DNA of 64,000 bases from assembly GCF_014698735.1 (NCBI RefSeq), contig NZ_JACJTQ010000001.1, positions 1 to 64,000 on the forward strand, given 5' to 3'. The notes beneath the pieces were generated by a model. It was given only the letters and a program-made list of their open reading frames with translations. It had not been told where the DNA came from and did not search any database. The position numbers and the translations under genes were made by a program. Positions 27,062-35,440 of this stretch are shown one piece after another (the stretch's first letter is position 1; every line of letters starts with the position of its first letter). This DNA comes from Anabaena catenula FACHB-362 (GTDB lineage Bacteria > Cyanobacteriota > Cyanobacteriia > Cyanobacteriales > Nostocaceae).

Positions 27062-27730
27062 CCAACACCGCCGACTTTACAAATTTTTACTTTTACTATA
27101 TCTTTGCTTGTTTTTGGTTAGGGTGTCAATGAAAACGCTACAAGAAGTCATGGGTTTTGAGTTTGATTCGCCTTCAGCGGTAGGTTGAGGGCAGAGGGCA
27201 GAAGGAAATCTTGAAGAAGAATTCAGGAGTCAGAATTCAGGAGTCAGAATGCAATCAGTGCAGGATTCAGACCCGCCACTGATTGTTCGCCCTTGGCGTT
27301 CCCGAAGGGTAGACCACCAAATTTTCAATTTGGAGGGGGTTTTAAACCCGTTTATTCATGCGCCAGTCGGACAAAATACCCAACTGAATTCTGACTCCTG
27401 ACTCCTGAATTCTGTTCGATAAATTTTTAGATCAGCCTACCTGGCTTCAAAAATATTGTTCCCGTTTACTTATAAAAAAAATTATAACAATTCTTACTTT
27501 TTATAAAAATTTCGTAACAGATAAATTTGCTACCGAAATTCCCAGGATATTATGCTTATATTGAGAGAATCTATCATAAATTATACGAGATAAATACTGT
27601 ATCAACTTAGATCGACTATAATTGCGGTAAGTCCCGAACAATCGTTTTAAATCAGTATATTTACTGTTGACAAAAACAGTATTAATACAAACTCCTCTTT
27701 TCATAGCGTTTCAACTACACACTTAAATTC
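27062..27730. other. Intergenic region with inverted STRR blocks
   Basis: About 670 bp with no convincing gene. It contains inverted copies of AGGAGTC-type repeats (27218-27414). A weak 67-codon minus frame at 27501-27704 has no family resemblance and is not called. The last ~250 bp are AT-rich upstream DNA of the STAS gene. Confidence 0.6.
27218..27414. mobile_element. Possible MITE-like segment bounded by inverted heptamer blocks
   Basis: The block 27218-27250 (AGAATTCAGGAGTCAG repeated) is present in inverted orientation at 27384-27414. About 130 bp lie between, including a local hairpin (CCAAATT/AATTTGG) and a dispersed-repeat stretch. Because the ends are themselves short tandem repeats, this may be chance insertion of repeats and not an element. 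Confidence 0.35.
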
Positions 27731-28051
27731 ATGACTATTACACAAGAACGTCAAGTGATTTTGTTTAAACCCCAAGGAAGTATAGACTTAGAGGGTGGTA
27801 CAGCCTTAAGCGAACAGATGGCTAGAGTCAATCCCCAGTCTCAGCAACTCTGGGTTATCGATCTAGCAGAAGTGGATTTCATGGATAGTTGTGGGTTAGT
27901 TCCCCTTGTCAAAGGGCTGAAAGCTGTGCGTGAGACTGGTTGTCGCTTAGTTCTTTGCAACGTGCAAGCCCCTGTACGGTTAATTTTGGAACTCACTCAC
28001 TTAGATTCGGTGTTTGAGATATTTAACAGTTACGAAGATATATTTGTCTAG
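27731..28051 (+). CDS. STAS-domain protein (anti-sigma factor antagonist type)
   Basis: 106 residues, a single STAS domain: VILFKPQGSIDLEGGTALSE, then LWVIDLAEVDFMDSCGLVPL with the phosphorylatable Ser in DSCG, then CRLVLCNVQAPVRLILELT and VFEIFNSYEDI. Such proteins bind anti-sigma factors or switch kinases depending on Ser phosphorylation. No kinase or phosphatase partner is nearby. The start is ATG 27731, without a strong Shine-Dalgarno sequence. Confidence 0.92.
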   Translation: MTITQERQVILFKPQGSIDLEGGTALSEQMARVNPQSQQLWVIDLAEVDFMDSCGLVPLVKGLKAVRETGCRLVLCNVQAPVRLILELTHLDSVFEIFNSYEDIFV

Positions 28052-28125
28052 CGTCAAGGGTTAAGTCTGGTATTACCTGACTGAATCTCAATGTTCTTCA
28101 GAAACGAAGATCAGGATTTGACACT

Positions 28126-28146
28126 CTCCGGGCTAAAGCCACGGAG
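28126..28146. other. Hairpin resembling the end of an IS200/IS605-type element
   Basis: CTCCG-GGCT-aa-AGCC-a-CGGAG folds into a stem with one bulge and follows TTTGACA. Such CTCC...GGAG hairpins with a GCTAAAGC core are typical of IS200/IS605-family ends in cyanobacteria. No transposase fragment is seen next to it, so it would be a solo remnant. Confidence 0.4.
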
Positions 28147-28312
28147 ATTATTTTTGGTTCAAGGAAATAAGGTTTTCTCTCTTGGTATTAGTTTAGCTTC
28201 CTGGCTTTGACTCATCAGTGAGGTGCTTATTTACCCTAAAGCGAAGCCTTGCCCATTCACGGATAGTTCTATAGGCAGGGGCTACGGCGTTTAATTCTGA
28301 TATGCGTTTTAT

Positions 28313-28433
28313 ACCAATTTAATATGAGCTTGCATAGAATCATGAAACCCATTAACTCATGTGTATTTATCTGCGTGCATCTGTGGTAGTTGTCCTTGAA
28401 ACCTTATTCTATACAGCTTCAGATTAAATTGGT
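28313..28433. mobile_element. 121-bp MITE-like element with ~28-bp imperfect terminal inverted repeats
   Basis: The left end ACCAATTTAAT-a-TGA-GCT...ATAGAAT (28313-28340) matches the inverted right end (28406-28433), with a perfect 11-bp tip ACCAATTTAAT. The interior has no frame. These ends are long enough that chance is unlikely. Target duplication is unclear. It sits between the STAS gene and the minus-strand coiled-coil gene. Confidence 0.65.
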
Positions 28434-28462
28434 GTTACTGGAATGGTGTTAAAGAGAATACA

Positions 28463-29023
28463 TTATGCATTCTGGGGAGCGGACATATTACTTTGTCCAG
28501 ATATAGTACTAGAGAAATTTGGTAAATCAATACCACTGTGACTTGCGTGACGAGTTTTTAGTGCTAACCTGTAACTCACACTTTGCAGTTCTGCCTGTAG
28601 TTGCCTATTTTCTCGTTGGAGAATTGCTACCTTATCTCTCACCGGAGCCATGCGTTCCTCAAATTTACGACGGTAAATTTGGGGCAATTCTTGCACAACT
28701 TGCTCTAACATTCGACTACGATCAGTTAGTTCTTGGACTGACTGTCGCAATTGGTGAATTTCGGTATCACGAGATGTAATTTGCTCTTGGTAGAACGTCA
28801 CCTGTTGTTCAACAGCTTGGAGTTGCTCTCTTAACGCCTCTAATTGACTCAAATCGCACTCAGACTCAGACCGTTGAGGGATAAAATTGGTATTTCCCTT
28901 GACTAGCCGGAATAATTCTTGAGATAGCTGTTGCACTAATTGATCTCGAAGTTGCAACTCTTGGTGCAACTGGGATATTTCAGTAGATAAAGCTTGGGTG
29001 TTGGGTGTGTCAGATTGGCTCAC
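28463..29023 (-). CDS. Coiled-coil protein, conserved cyanobacterial type, function unknown
   Basis: 186 residues, almost entirely helical. Heptad-like patterns run from about residue 12 to 155 (ISQLHQELQLRDQLVQQLSQ, LEALREQLQAVEQQVTFYQE, VAILQRENRQLQAELQSV), interrupted by a short NTNFIPQRSESE segment, and followed by a disordered Ser-rich tail. No membrane segment. I recognise no named family. It is 250 bp from rpsF on the same strand, with a strong hairpin between, so it is probably transcribed separately. Confidence 0.75.
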   Translation of the reverse strand: MSQSDTPNTQALSTEISQLHQELQLRDQLVQQLSQELFRLVKGNTNFIPQRSESECDLSQLEALREQLQAVEQQVTFYQEQITSRDTEIHQLRQSVQELTDRSRMLEQVVQELPQIYRRKFEERMAPVRDKVAILQRENRQLQAELQSVSYRLALKTRHASHSGIDLPNFSSTISGQSNMSAPQNA

Positions 29024-29182
29024 AGTGGCTTACATCTTTTAGGTATAACTGCGATAATACTACTCTATACTTTGTATGTATGGGAAAAACAGTTCCCGCA
29101 TTAATTTACGAAAAACATATCGCACTTAAGAGAAATTGACAACTGTTAAAATACACAAATTTCCCTAAAAGTGAATTACAAG

Positions 29183-29209
29183 ATAGGACAGGTGTTTTGC
29201 CTGTCCTAT
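29183..29209 (-). terminator. Ten-bp perfect hairpin downstream of rpsF
   Basis: ATAGGACAGG, seven-base loop, CCTGTCCTAT, located 66 bp after the rpsF stop on the minus strand. The following sequence (CTTGTAATT) is only weakly T-rich, so termination is probable but not certain. Confidence 0.55.
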
Positions 29210-29274
29210 AAAGAATAGATATTCTTTAGCGTTTTCGAGGGAAAATCCTGGAGGACTTATCCTCATGGACAAGT

Positions 29275-29601
29275 TTAAGCTGCAACAGTCTCCGTAGCTG
29301 ATTCTTCTTCCTTGATGTCCTGCTTAATAGTCAGATAGCGAATGACTTCTTCACTCAATCGCATAGCGCGTTCCAGGGGAGCGATCGCAGTTGCAGGCGC
29401 TGTGTAGTTAAATTGGATGTAGATGCCGTCACGATGCCTGTTGATTTCATAAGCAAGACGGCGCTTACCACGATTCTGAATTTCGATCTTCTCAGCACCT
29501 TGTTCAGTCAGCAAGTTCTGGTATTTAGTAACTGCTTGATCTACCTGCTCATCTCCCAAATCAGGACGTAGGATGTACATTGTCTCGTAAACTGTCGTCA
29601 T
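29275..29601 (-). CDS. rpsF: 30S ribosomal protein S6
   Basis: 108 residues. S6 binds S18 on the platform of the small subunit. The family pattern is clear: [48 protein letters not shown] and IRYLTIKQ, followed by a short acidic tail ([11 protein letters not shown]). It is monocistronic here, without rpsR nearby, as is common in cyanobacteria. Confidence 0.97.
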   Translation of the reverse strand: MTTVYETMYILRPDLGDEQVDQAVTKYQNLLTEQGAEKIEIQNRGKRRLAYEINRHRDGIYIQFNYTAPATAIAPLERAMRLSEEVIRYLTIKQDIKEEESATETVAA

Positions 29602-29781
29602 CTATTTTTGCTCACCTTATGGACAAAAAGGCCGCTAATGATATTTTTATACAAACATATTAAAAATGCCACTGATAAAAATAAACATAAGCAACAAGGA
29701 ACTATAATCTTACCAGTTTTCAATTTAAATCATTAGCCAAATCTGCCGAATTTTGGATCTCTAAGGATAATAATCAAGGTT

Positions 29782-30555
29782 ATGGCGCAGCGCTATGTGC
29801 GAGTTAAAAGTCAAGAAGGACAAATTTATTATGGGTTGTTGCAATTGTCCTTCAATGTGGAGGTTCTAGACGCTCCACCTTGGTTGGATGGTCAACCCAC
29901 GGATTTAATCTTGGAGCCGGACAAATACCAAATCCTAGCTCCCTGTGCGCCTTCAAAAATTGTGGCCGTAGGCAAGAATTATGCAGACCATGCAGCCGAA
30001 ATGGGAACTACCGTACCGGTTGAACCGCTGATTTTCTTCAAGCCGCCTACATCTATCATCGCTTCGGAAATAGAAATTAAGTATCCTCACCAGTCGCAAC
30101 GGGTAGACTATGAAGGCGAGTTGGCTTTAGTGATTGGCGATCGCATTTGTGACTGTACACCAGAACAAGCACAAACTAAGATTTGGGGTTACACCATCGC
30201 CAATGATGTTACAGCCAGGGATTTACAAAAAAAAGATGCCCAATGGACAAGAGCCAAAGGTTTTGATACTTTTTGTCCTCTTGGTCCTTGGATTGTCCGC
30301 GAATTAAACCCAGGCGCTAAATTACAGACGTTTTTGAATGATAATCCTCATCCAGTCCAATCTGCCTGTATTGATCAGATGGTTTTTTCCCCAGATTTTT
30401 TAGTGTCTTATATCAGTCAAGTGATGACGCTCTTACCAGGGGATATCGTGCTAACAGGTACGCCCTTTGGGGTTGGACCCTTAAATATAGGCGATCGCAT
30501 CCGTGTTGAAATAGAAGGTATTGGTCGCCTAGAAAATACCGTCATAGCCCGATAA
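29782..30555 (+). CDS. Fumarylacetoacetate hydrolase (FAH) family protein
   Basis: 257 residues. The FAH fold is clear: IVAVGKNYADHAAEMG, PLIFFKPPTSIIA, VDYEGELALVIGDR (the metal-binding E-x-E pair), GYTIANDVTARDLQ, AKGFDTFCPLGPWIV and DIVLTGTPFGVGPL. Members hydrolyse or decarboxylate oxo-acids such as acylpyruvates, fumarylpyruvate or oxaloacetate; the substrate here is not deducible. The N-terminal ~60 residues form the small lid domain. It converges with the Tic20 gene (4 bp apart). Confidence 0.93.
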   Translation: MAQRYVRVKSQEGQIYYGLLQLSFNVEVLDAPPWLDGQPTDLILEPDKYQILAPCAPSKIVAVGKNYADHAAEMGTTVPVEPLIFFKPPTSIIASEIEIKYPHQSQRVDYEGELALVIGDRICDCTPEQAQTKIWGYTIANDVTARDLQKKDAQWTRAKGFDTFCPLGPWIVRELNPGAKLQTFLNDNPHPVQSACIDQMVFSPDFLVSYISQVMTLLPGDIVLTGTPFGVGPLNIGDRIRVEIEGIGRLENTVIAR

Positions 30556-30558
30556 TCC

Positions 30559-31035
30559 CTAGCGCACTTGCATATGAACCGCGTCAGAAATGGCGGGAAT
30601 TTCCGCATAGCGCCCCATCAGAGACTGGAATACAGAATAAGCCACTGCTGCAACTATCCCCATAAAAATGGTTGTATACAGTGTTTGCATAGCAAATCCA
30701 CTACCGGGAAATAATCTCACCATATCAGTCACGATGCTACATAAAAATATAACAATATCCAAAATGATGGCTTGCATAGTGTTGAAACGAATAAAATGGC
30801 TGATTTTTTCATTTCTCACCACTAACAGCCATAAAGCAAAGAAAATAATTAGCCCAGCATAGCGGACACCATAGTAAATCCTTAACAATGGCAGCAGAGG
30901 TAAAAAGATGATTCCTAAGAATGGAAAATCTTTCAACAAAAACTGACCGAAGGCAAATACCTCAATCAGAGGCAGTAAATAAGGTAAAGAAGCGAAAATT
31001 CGATCAGGAACAGTTGTAGACCCGCGCCAAGACAT
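30559..31035 (-). CDS. Tic20 family protein
   Basis: 158 residues with four hydrophobic segments (about 15-35, 45-70, 85-105, 120-140). The pattern FASLPYLLPLIEVFAFGQFL, RFNTMQAIILDIVIFLC and a C-terminal polar tail matches the cyanobacterial Tic20 family, related to the chloroplast inner-envelope translocon component. Its role in cyanobacteria is not established. ATG 31035 is preceded by an AGGAGAACGC-like Shine-Dalgarno region. Confidence 0.9.
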   Translation of the reverse strand: MSWRGSTTVPDRIFASLPYLLPLIEVFAFGQFLLKDFPFLGIIFLPLLPLLRIYYGVRYAGLIIFFALWLLVVRNEKISHFIRFNTMQAIILDIVIFLCSIVTDMVRLFPGSGFAMQTLYTTIFMGIVAAVAYSVFQSLMGRYAEIPAISDAVHMQVR

Positions 31036-31117
31036 ATTGCGTTCTCCTGTGGCTTAAATTTCAATAGCTATTTGAGCCTAGGATAACGCAGTTGGTTAAT
31101 ATTGCTAGATAATTAGA

Positions 31118-31315
31118 TTATTTTATATTGGCAATCCTAAAACCCATCACACACTCATACTGCTCTGGGTGCTGTTCAGTAAATTGGCGAATCGCTTGAC
31201 CACAACGCAATTGACCCCCACCCCAGCGGGGTTTTCCGCTGCTGTTAGCAAGCAAACAAGACTGGCAAACTTGCTCAGGGGCAAGGATTTGCTCATCCAT
31301 TAAAATTACTAACAT
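31118..31315 (-). CDS. Small cysteine-containing conserved protein
   Basis: 65 residues with four cysteines (positions 17, 20, 38 and 55): VCQSCLL, LRCGQAI, YECVMGF. This arrangement could bind zinc or an iron-sulfur cluster. ATG 31315 has AGGAGG seven bases upstream, which strongly supports this start. It is in the same direction as the Tic20 gene. Function unknown. Confidence 0.78.
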   Translation of the reverse strand: MLVILMDEQILAPEQVCQSCLLANSSGKPRWGGGQLRCGQAIRQFTEQHPEQYECVMGFRIANIK

Positions 31316-31715
31316 CTCAATCCCTCCTGTAAATCCTCATTGCTACCCACATTTAACTTCGGGGAGGGTCAACTTTGTAGATACTTAAAGGGTGATGTGC
31401 AACAGACCCGCCAAAGTCTACACATTTTACATTTTGATGATTCTCTCTGGTGGAAAATGCCAACCGAGCCACCTAAATCACTCTTTTAGGCACAACATGG
31501 ATGTGGACAATAGCAAAAAGTTGCTCACCGCATCCTACTTTATTGTATATTATCTATCCTAGAGATTTAGTTTTTTAGTAAAAAGTAATACACCAATTCT
31601 AATATCAACGTTGATTCGTGCCAAATGATTTAGGATTGCTATATTCAGACTGTTACTTCGATGTTGCTACCAACCAACATCTAGAATTTCACCAATTTGG
31701 ACAAGGATATTTAAC
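31316..31715. other. 400-bp upstream region of glyA, no gene seen
   Basis: No tRNA, riboswitch core or convincing frame was recognised. AAGGA at 31703-31707 is the glyA ribosome-binding site. Promoter elements cannot be placed with confidence. Confidence 0.5.
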
Positions 31716-32999
31716 GTGAATAAGACTAACTCAGACTTGCTTAAATTTTCAGATTCGACAATTAGCGAGTTAATTAACCAAGAACTCCAGCGTCAACGTG
31801 ACCACTTAGAATTAATCGCCAGTGAAAACTTTACCTCTGCGGCTGTATTAGCGGCTCAAGGTTCTGTTCTCACCAATAAATATGCGGAAGGCTTGCCAGG
31901 TAAACGTTATTATGGCGGTTGTGAATTTGTTGACAAAATTGAACAAATAGCAATTGACCGTGCCAAACAGCTATTTGGTGCTGCTCATGCCAATGTACAA
32001 CCCCATTCGGGCGCACAAGCCAATTTTGCAGTTTTCCTGACCCTACTAGAACCAGGGGACACAATCATGGGGATGGATTTGTCTCACGGGGGACATCTCA
32101 CCCACGGTTCACCGGTGAATGTGTCGGGTAAGTGGTTCCAAGTGCGTCACTATGGTGTGAGTCAACAAACAGAACAATTAGACTATGACCAAATCCGCGA
32201 CTTGGCTTTGAAAGAACGTCCTAAACTGCTGATTTGTGGTTATTCTGCTTATCCCCGCGTGATTGATTTTGAAAAATTCCGCAGCATTGCTGATGAAGTC
32301 GGTGCTTACCTATTAGCAGATATTGCTCACATTGCTGGTTTAGTTGCCACTGGTCATCATCCTAATCCCCTACCTTATTGTGATGTAGTGACAACTACTA
32401 CCCACAAAACTTTGCGTGGTCCAAGAGGTGGTTTAATCTTAACCCGTGATGCAGAACTTGGTAAAAAACTCGATAAATCAGTTTTCCCTGGAACTCAAGG
32501 CGGACCACTAGAACACGTAATTGCTGGTAAAGCAGTAGCTTTTGGTGAAGCATTGAAGCCAGAGTTTACAACCTATTCTGGTCAAGTAATTGAAAATGCT
32601 GGTGCTTTGGCTACTCAATTACAAAAGCGAGGATTTAAACTAGTATCTAATGGGACAGACAATCATTTAATGTTAGTAGATTTGCAGTCTATAGGCATGA
32701 CAGGTAAAAAAGCAGATCAACTAGTTAGTGGTGTAAATATTACCGCTAACAAAAATACAGTTCCTTTTGATCCACAATCACCTTTTGTTACCAGTGGTCT
32801 AAGGCTAGGTTCTCCGGCAATGACTACAAGGGGCTTGGGTGTGGCAGAATTTACGGAAATTGGAGATATTATTAGCGATCGCTTACTGTCTCCAGATTCT
32901 GAGATAGTAGCCCAAGATTGTCGCCAGAGAGTGGCAGCATTGTGCGATCGCTTCCCATTGTATCCACATCTAGAAATTCCTGTCCCAATTCTAGCCTAA
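31716..32999 (+). CDS. glyA: Serine hydroxymethyltransferase
   Basis: 427 residues. This PLP enzyme converts serine and tetrahydrofolate to glycine and methylene-tetrahydrofolate. Family motifs: [52 protein letters not shown]-like region, and the PLP lysine in [16 protein letters not shown]. It starts with GTG 31716, with AAGGA eight bases upstream. Single gene; downstream lies repeat DNA and then cinA. Confidence 0.98.
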   Translation: MNKTNSDLLKFSDSTISELINQELQRQRDHLELIASENFTSAAVLAAQGSVLTNKYAEGLPGKRYYGGCEFVDKIEQIAIDRAKQLFGAAHANVQPHSGAQANFAVFLTLLEPGDTIMGMDLSHGGHLTHGSPVNVSGKWFQVRHYGVSQQTEQLDYDQIRDLALKERPKLLICGYSAYPRVIDFEKFRSIADEVGAYLLADIAHIAGLVATGHHPNPLPYCDVVTTTTHKTLRGPRGGLILTRDAELGKKLDKSVFPGTQGGPLEHVIAGKAVAFGEALKPEFTTYSGQVIENAGALATQLQKRGFKLVSNGTDNHLMLVDLQSIGMTGKKADQLVSGVNITANKNTVPFDPQSPFVTSGLRLGSPAMTTRGLGVAEFTEIGDIISDRLLSPDSEIVAQDCRQRVAALCDRFPLYPHLEIPVPILA

Positions 33000-33002
33000 G
33001 CA

Positions 33003-33028
33003 ATTTTGGATTTTGGATTTTGGATTTT
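33003..33028. repeat. Heptamer repeat ATTTTGG, three to four copies
   Basis: Three exact ATTTTGG heptamers plus a partial one, immediately after the glyA stop. The same heptamer occurs in frame within the gene at 15908-16744. Confidence 0.9.
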
Positions 33029-33210
33029 CATCTAAAAACGTAAGTTGCTAGTTAGGGAAAAGGTGAGTCAGTGCGGTCTTGGGGAGCCAGTCCGTAGGGG
33101 TTTCTCCTTGGCGTAGGAGGTGACTATTGACCGGAAGACAACAGAGTTTAATCAGCAATTTTACCAATTACCTTTTTCCCTGCCTAAACTAGATAACTAG
33201 CAACTTGGGT

Positions 33211-33244
33211 TAAAATCTAAAATCTAAAATCTAAAATCTAAAAT
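33211..33244. repeat. Heptamer repeat TAAAATC, nearly five copies, ending at the cinA start
   Basis: Four exact heptamers and most of a fifth, ending four bases before the cinA ATG (33248). The position normally occupied by a Shine-Dalgarno sequence is repeat DNA. Confidence 0.93.
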
Positions 33245-33247
33245 TCC

Positions 33248-34498
33248 ATGAGTGCAGAAATTATTTGTGTTGGTACTGAATTATTGCTAGGTGATATCCT
33301 CAACAGTAATGCACAATACCTAGCCCAGCAGTTAGCAAAATTAGGCATTCCCCATTATTACCAAACTGTGGTTGGAGATAATCCGGAAAGACTCAAGCAA
33401 GTGATAGAAATTGCCGCTGCTAGGGTGCAAATTCTGATTTTCACCGGTGGACTTGGTCCCACACCTGATGACCTTACTTGTGAAACCATCGCTGATTTTT
33501 TTGGCGTTCCGTTGGTAGAAGATCCAGAAATTATTGAAGATATAACTGAGAAATTTGCTCAACGTGGCCGGGTGATGTCATTGAGCAATCGCAAACAAGC
33601 TTTAATTCCCCAAGGTGCAAAAGTTTTACCCAATCCCACAGGCACAGCACCAGGAATTATTTGGCAACCCCATCCAGGGTTAACTATTTTTACTTTCCCC
33701 GGTGTTCCTAGTGAACTTTACCCAATGTGGCAAGAAACAGCCGTACCTTTTCTCAAAAGTCAGGGTTGGGGTGAGGAAATTATTCATAGCCGCAGTTTAC
33801 GATTTTGGGGAATTGGTGAATCAACTTTAGCGGAAAAAGTCTCTGACTATTTGAATTTACTTAACCCAACAGTAGCAACCTATGCAGGTAAGGGAGAAGT
33901 GAGATTGCGAGTTTCGGCAAAAGCAAGTTCAGAAACTGCTGCGGAGGCTTTAATTGCACCAATTGAGCAGAAACTGATAGAGATTGCTGGCTTAGATTAT
34001 TATGGTGCTGATGATGACAACTTAGCTTCTGTGGTGGGTAAGTTATTGCGAAAGTCCAGGGAAACTCTCTCAGTAGCAGAATCTTGCACCGGTGGGGGGT
34101 TGGGACAAATGTTGACGGATATTTCTGGTAGTTCTGATTACTTTTGGGGTGGGGTAATTTCTTATGATAATTCGGTCAAGGTTGGGCTTTTGGGGGTCAA
34201 CCCAGAAGATTTAGATAAATTTGGTGCGGTGAGTGCAACTGTAGCAGAACAAATGGCTATTGGGGTGAAAAATCGCTTAGGTACTACTTGGGGTTTAAGT
34301 ATTACGGGAATTGCAGGTCCGACTGGGGGAACTAATGAGAAGCCAGTGGGTTTGGTGTATATAGGTTTAGCCGGACCAGGATCTGATGTGACAAGTTTTG
34401 AGTATCGGTTTGGGACTATTCGTGGTCGGTCTTTAATTCGTCATGTGAGTGCAAATGCCGCGTTGGATAATTTACGGCGCAAGTTGTTGACGAGGTAG
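33248..34498 (+). CDS. cinA: CinA family protein (competence/damage-inducible; NMN amidohydrolase domain)
   Basis: 416 residues with two domains. The N-terminal MoCF-like domain has ICVGTELLLGDILNSNAQYL, LIFTGGLGPTPDDLT and FPGVPSELYPMW. The C-terminal ~160 residues form the CinA/PncC domain: LSVAESCTGGGLGQMLTDIS, FWGGVISYDNSVKVGLLGV, and TGIAGPTGG. PncC domains deamidate nicotinamide mononucleotide; the N-terminal domain of relatives has ADP-ribose pyrophosphatase activity. ATG 33248 has no Shine-Dalgarno sequence because a heptamer array lies against it. Confidence 0.96.
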   Translation: MSAEIICVGTELLLGDILNSNAQYLAQQLAKLGIPHYYQTVVGDNPERLKQVIEIAAARVQILIFTGGLGPTPDDLTCETIADFFGVPLVEDPEIIEDITEKFAQRGRVMSLSNRKQALIPQGAKVLPNPTGTAPGIIWQPHPGLTIFTFPGVPSELYPMWQETAVPFLKSQGWGEEIIHSRSLRFWGIGESTLAEKVSDYLNLLNPTVATYAGKGEVRLRVSAKASSETAAEALIAPIEQKLIEIAGLDYYGADDDNLASVVGKLLRKSRETLSVAESCTGGGLGQMLTDISGSSDYFWGGVISYDNSVKVGLLGVNPEDLDKFGAVSATVAEQMAIGVKNRLGTTWGLSITGIAGPTGGTNEKPVGLVYIGLAGPGSDVTSFEYRFGTIRGRSLIRHVSANAALDNLRRKLLTR

Positions 34499-35440
34499 GG
34501 GAAGCTTGAGGGCGATTTTGCAAGGTGTGCGATAAGTTCCATATTGAGTGAATCCTAGAGATAATTTGTATGAGGAGTCAGACCAGGCACAAATAATACG
34601 CGGGAACTTTTATATATATTTGAGTTCTTGTATATATAAGATCAGGAATTTATGAAGATTAGATGAAGATTTTTTTTAGATCCGCTTATTCCTTCAGTGT
34701 TTTTTTATCATTACCTTTTATGTGTTGTACTCAAGATAACATTTTAGTGCATACTAGTTTAAATTAATCACAACTAAGAAGATGTCTGAAAAGTTTTCGG
34801 TAAATTGTATTCGCTACTACACAAACAAAGTCCGCCTGCTCGGACTTACGGAAAATCAAGAATTTTCAACCCACCCAGTTGGTCTTCCCTCCGGGAAGCC
34901 GCTACGCGTTTAACCTGTGTAGCTGCGTAATGCTAAACCGTGTTTTTTGTCTGTTGCAAAGACACTAGGCGTTGGTGCAGACTCGCCTTTGGCGATAGAG
35001 AGCAGCTACGAAGACAGCGTAGCGAAAGCATCTTTTCAATCGCCTGCGACTCGGATGAAATTAGACTATTCAGATATCCTCAGAGGATTTGTAAAAAAGG
35101 AGCTTTAATTTAATATGAAACCTAACTCGCGATCTTCAGCTTTAAACACAATAGATAGATATTTGCACTATAAATAACTTGTTGTCATATATAATGCAAT
35201 TGCTTGATAACAGGTACTAAAAATTCAATAATTAACAGATCGGGATTTCAAAAATTTTTTCCGAATAATCACTGTCAATCCTCAGGAGGAAGGCAATACC
35301 CATCTGTGTTTAGTTTTGTAAATTGGCTGAGACTTATGCAAAATATGGACTGGAGTCAGGTTTACACATCTTCACATGGCTTGGTTTTTCATAGCCGACT
35401 TACCTGTGAGCATAAAAATTTTCTACGGGAAACTACACTT
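34499..35440. other. Long intergenic region before the glycan cluster
   Basis: About 940 bp with no convincing gene. It carries dispersed cyanobacterial repeats (about 34885-35035, such as CTACGCG and AGCTACGAAGACAGCGTAGC) and a TATATA-rich stretch near 34610-34640. A frame open from 35204 leads into the first glycosyltransferase but has no good start. It probably holds the promoter of the cluster. Confidence 0.55.

Noticed and set aside
27501-27704. 67-codon minus-strand frame before the STAS gene
   Set aside because: No ribosome-binding site, no recognisable family and AT-rich intergenic character.
31316-31715. Glycine riboswitch upstream of glyA
   Set aside because: No conserved tandem aptamer structure was recognisable by eye in the 400-bp gap.
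35204-35440. Extended N-terminus of the first GT4 from TTG 35204
   Set aside because: The extension has no conserved features and no ribosome site; a start at ATG 35441 (or possibly 35336) is more plausible.
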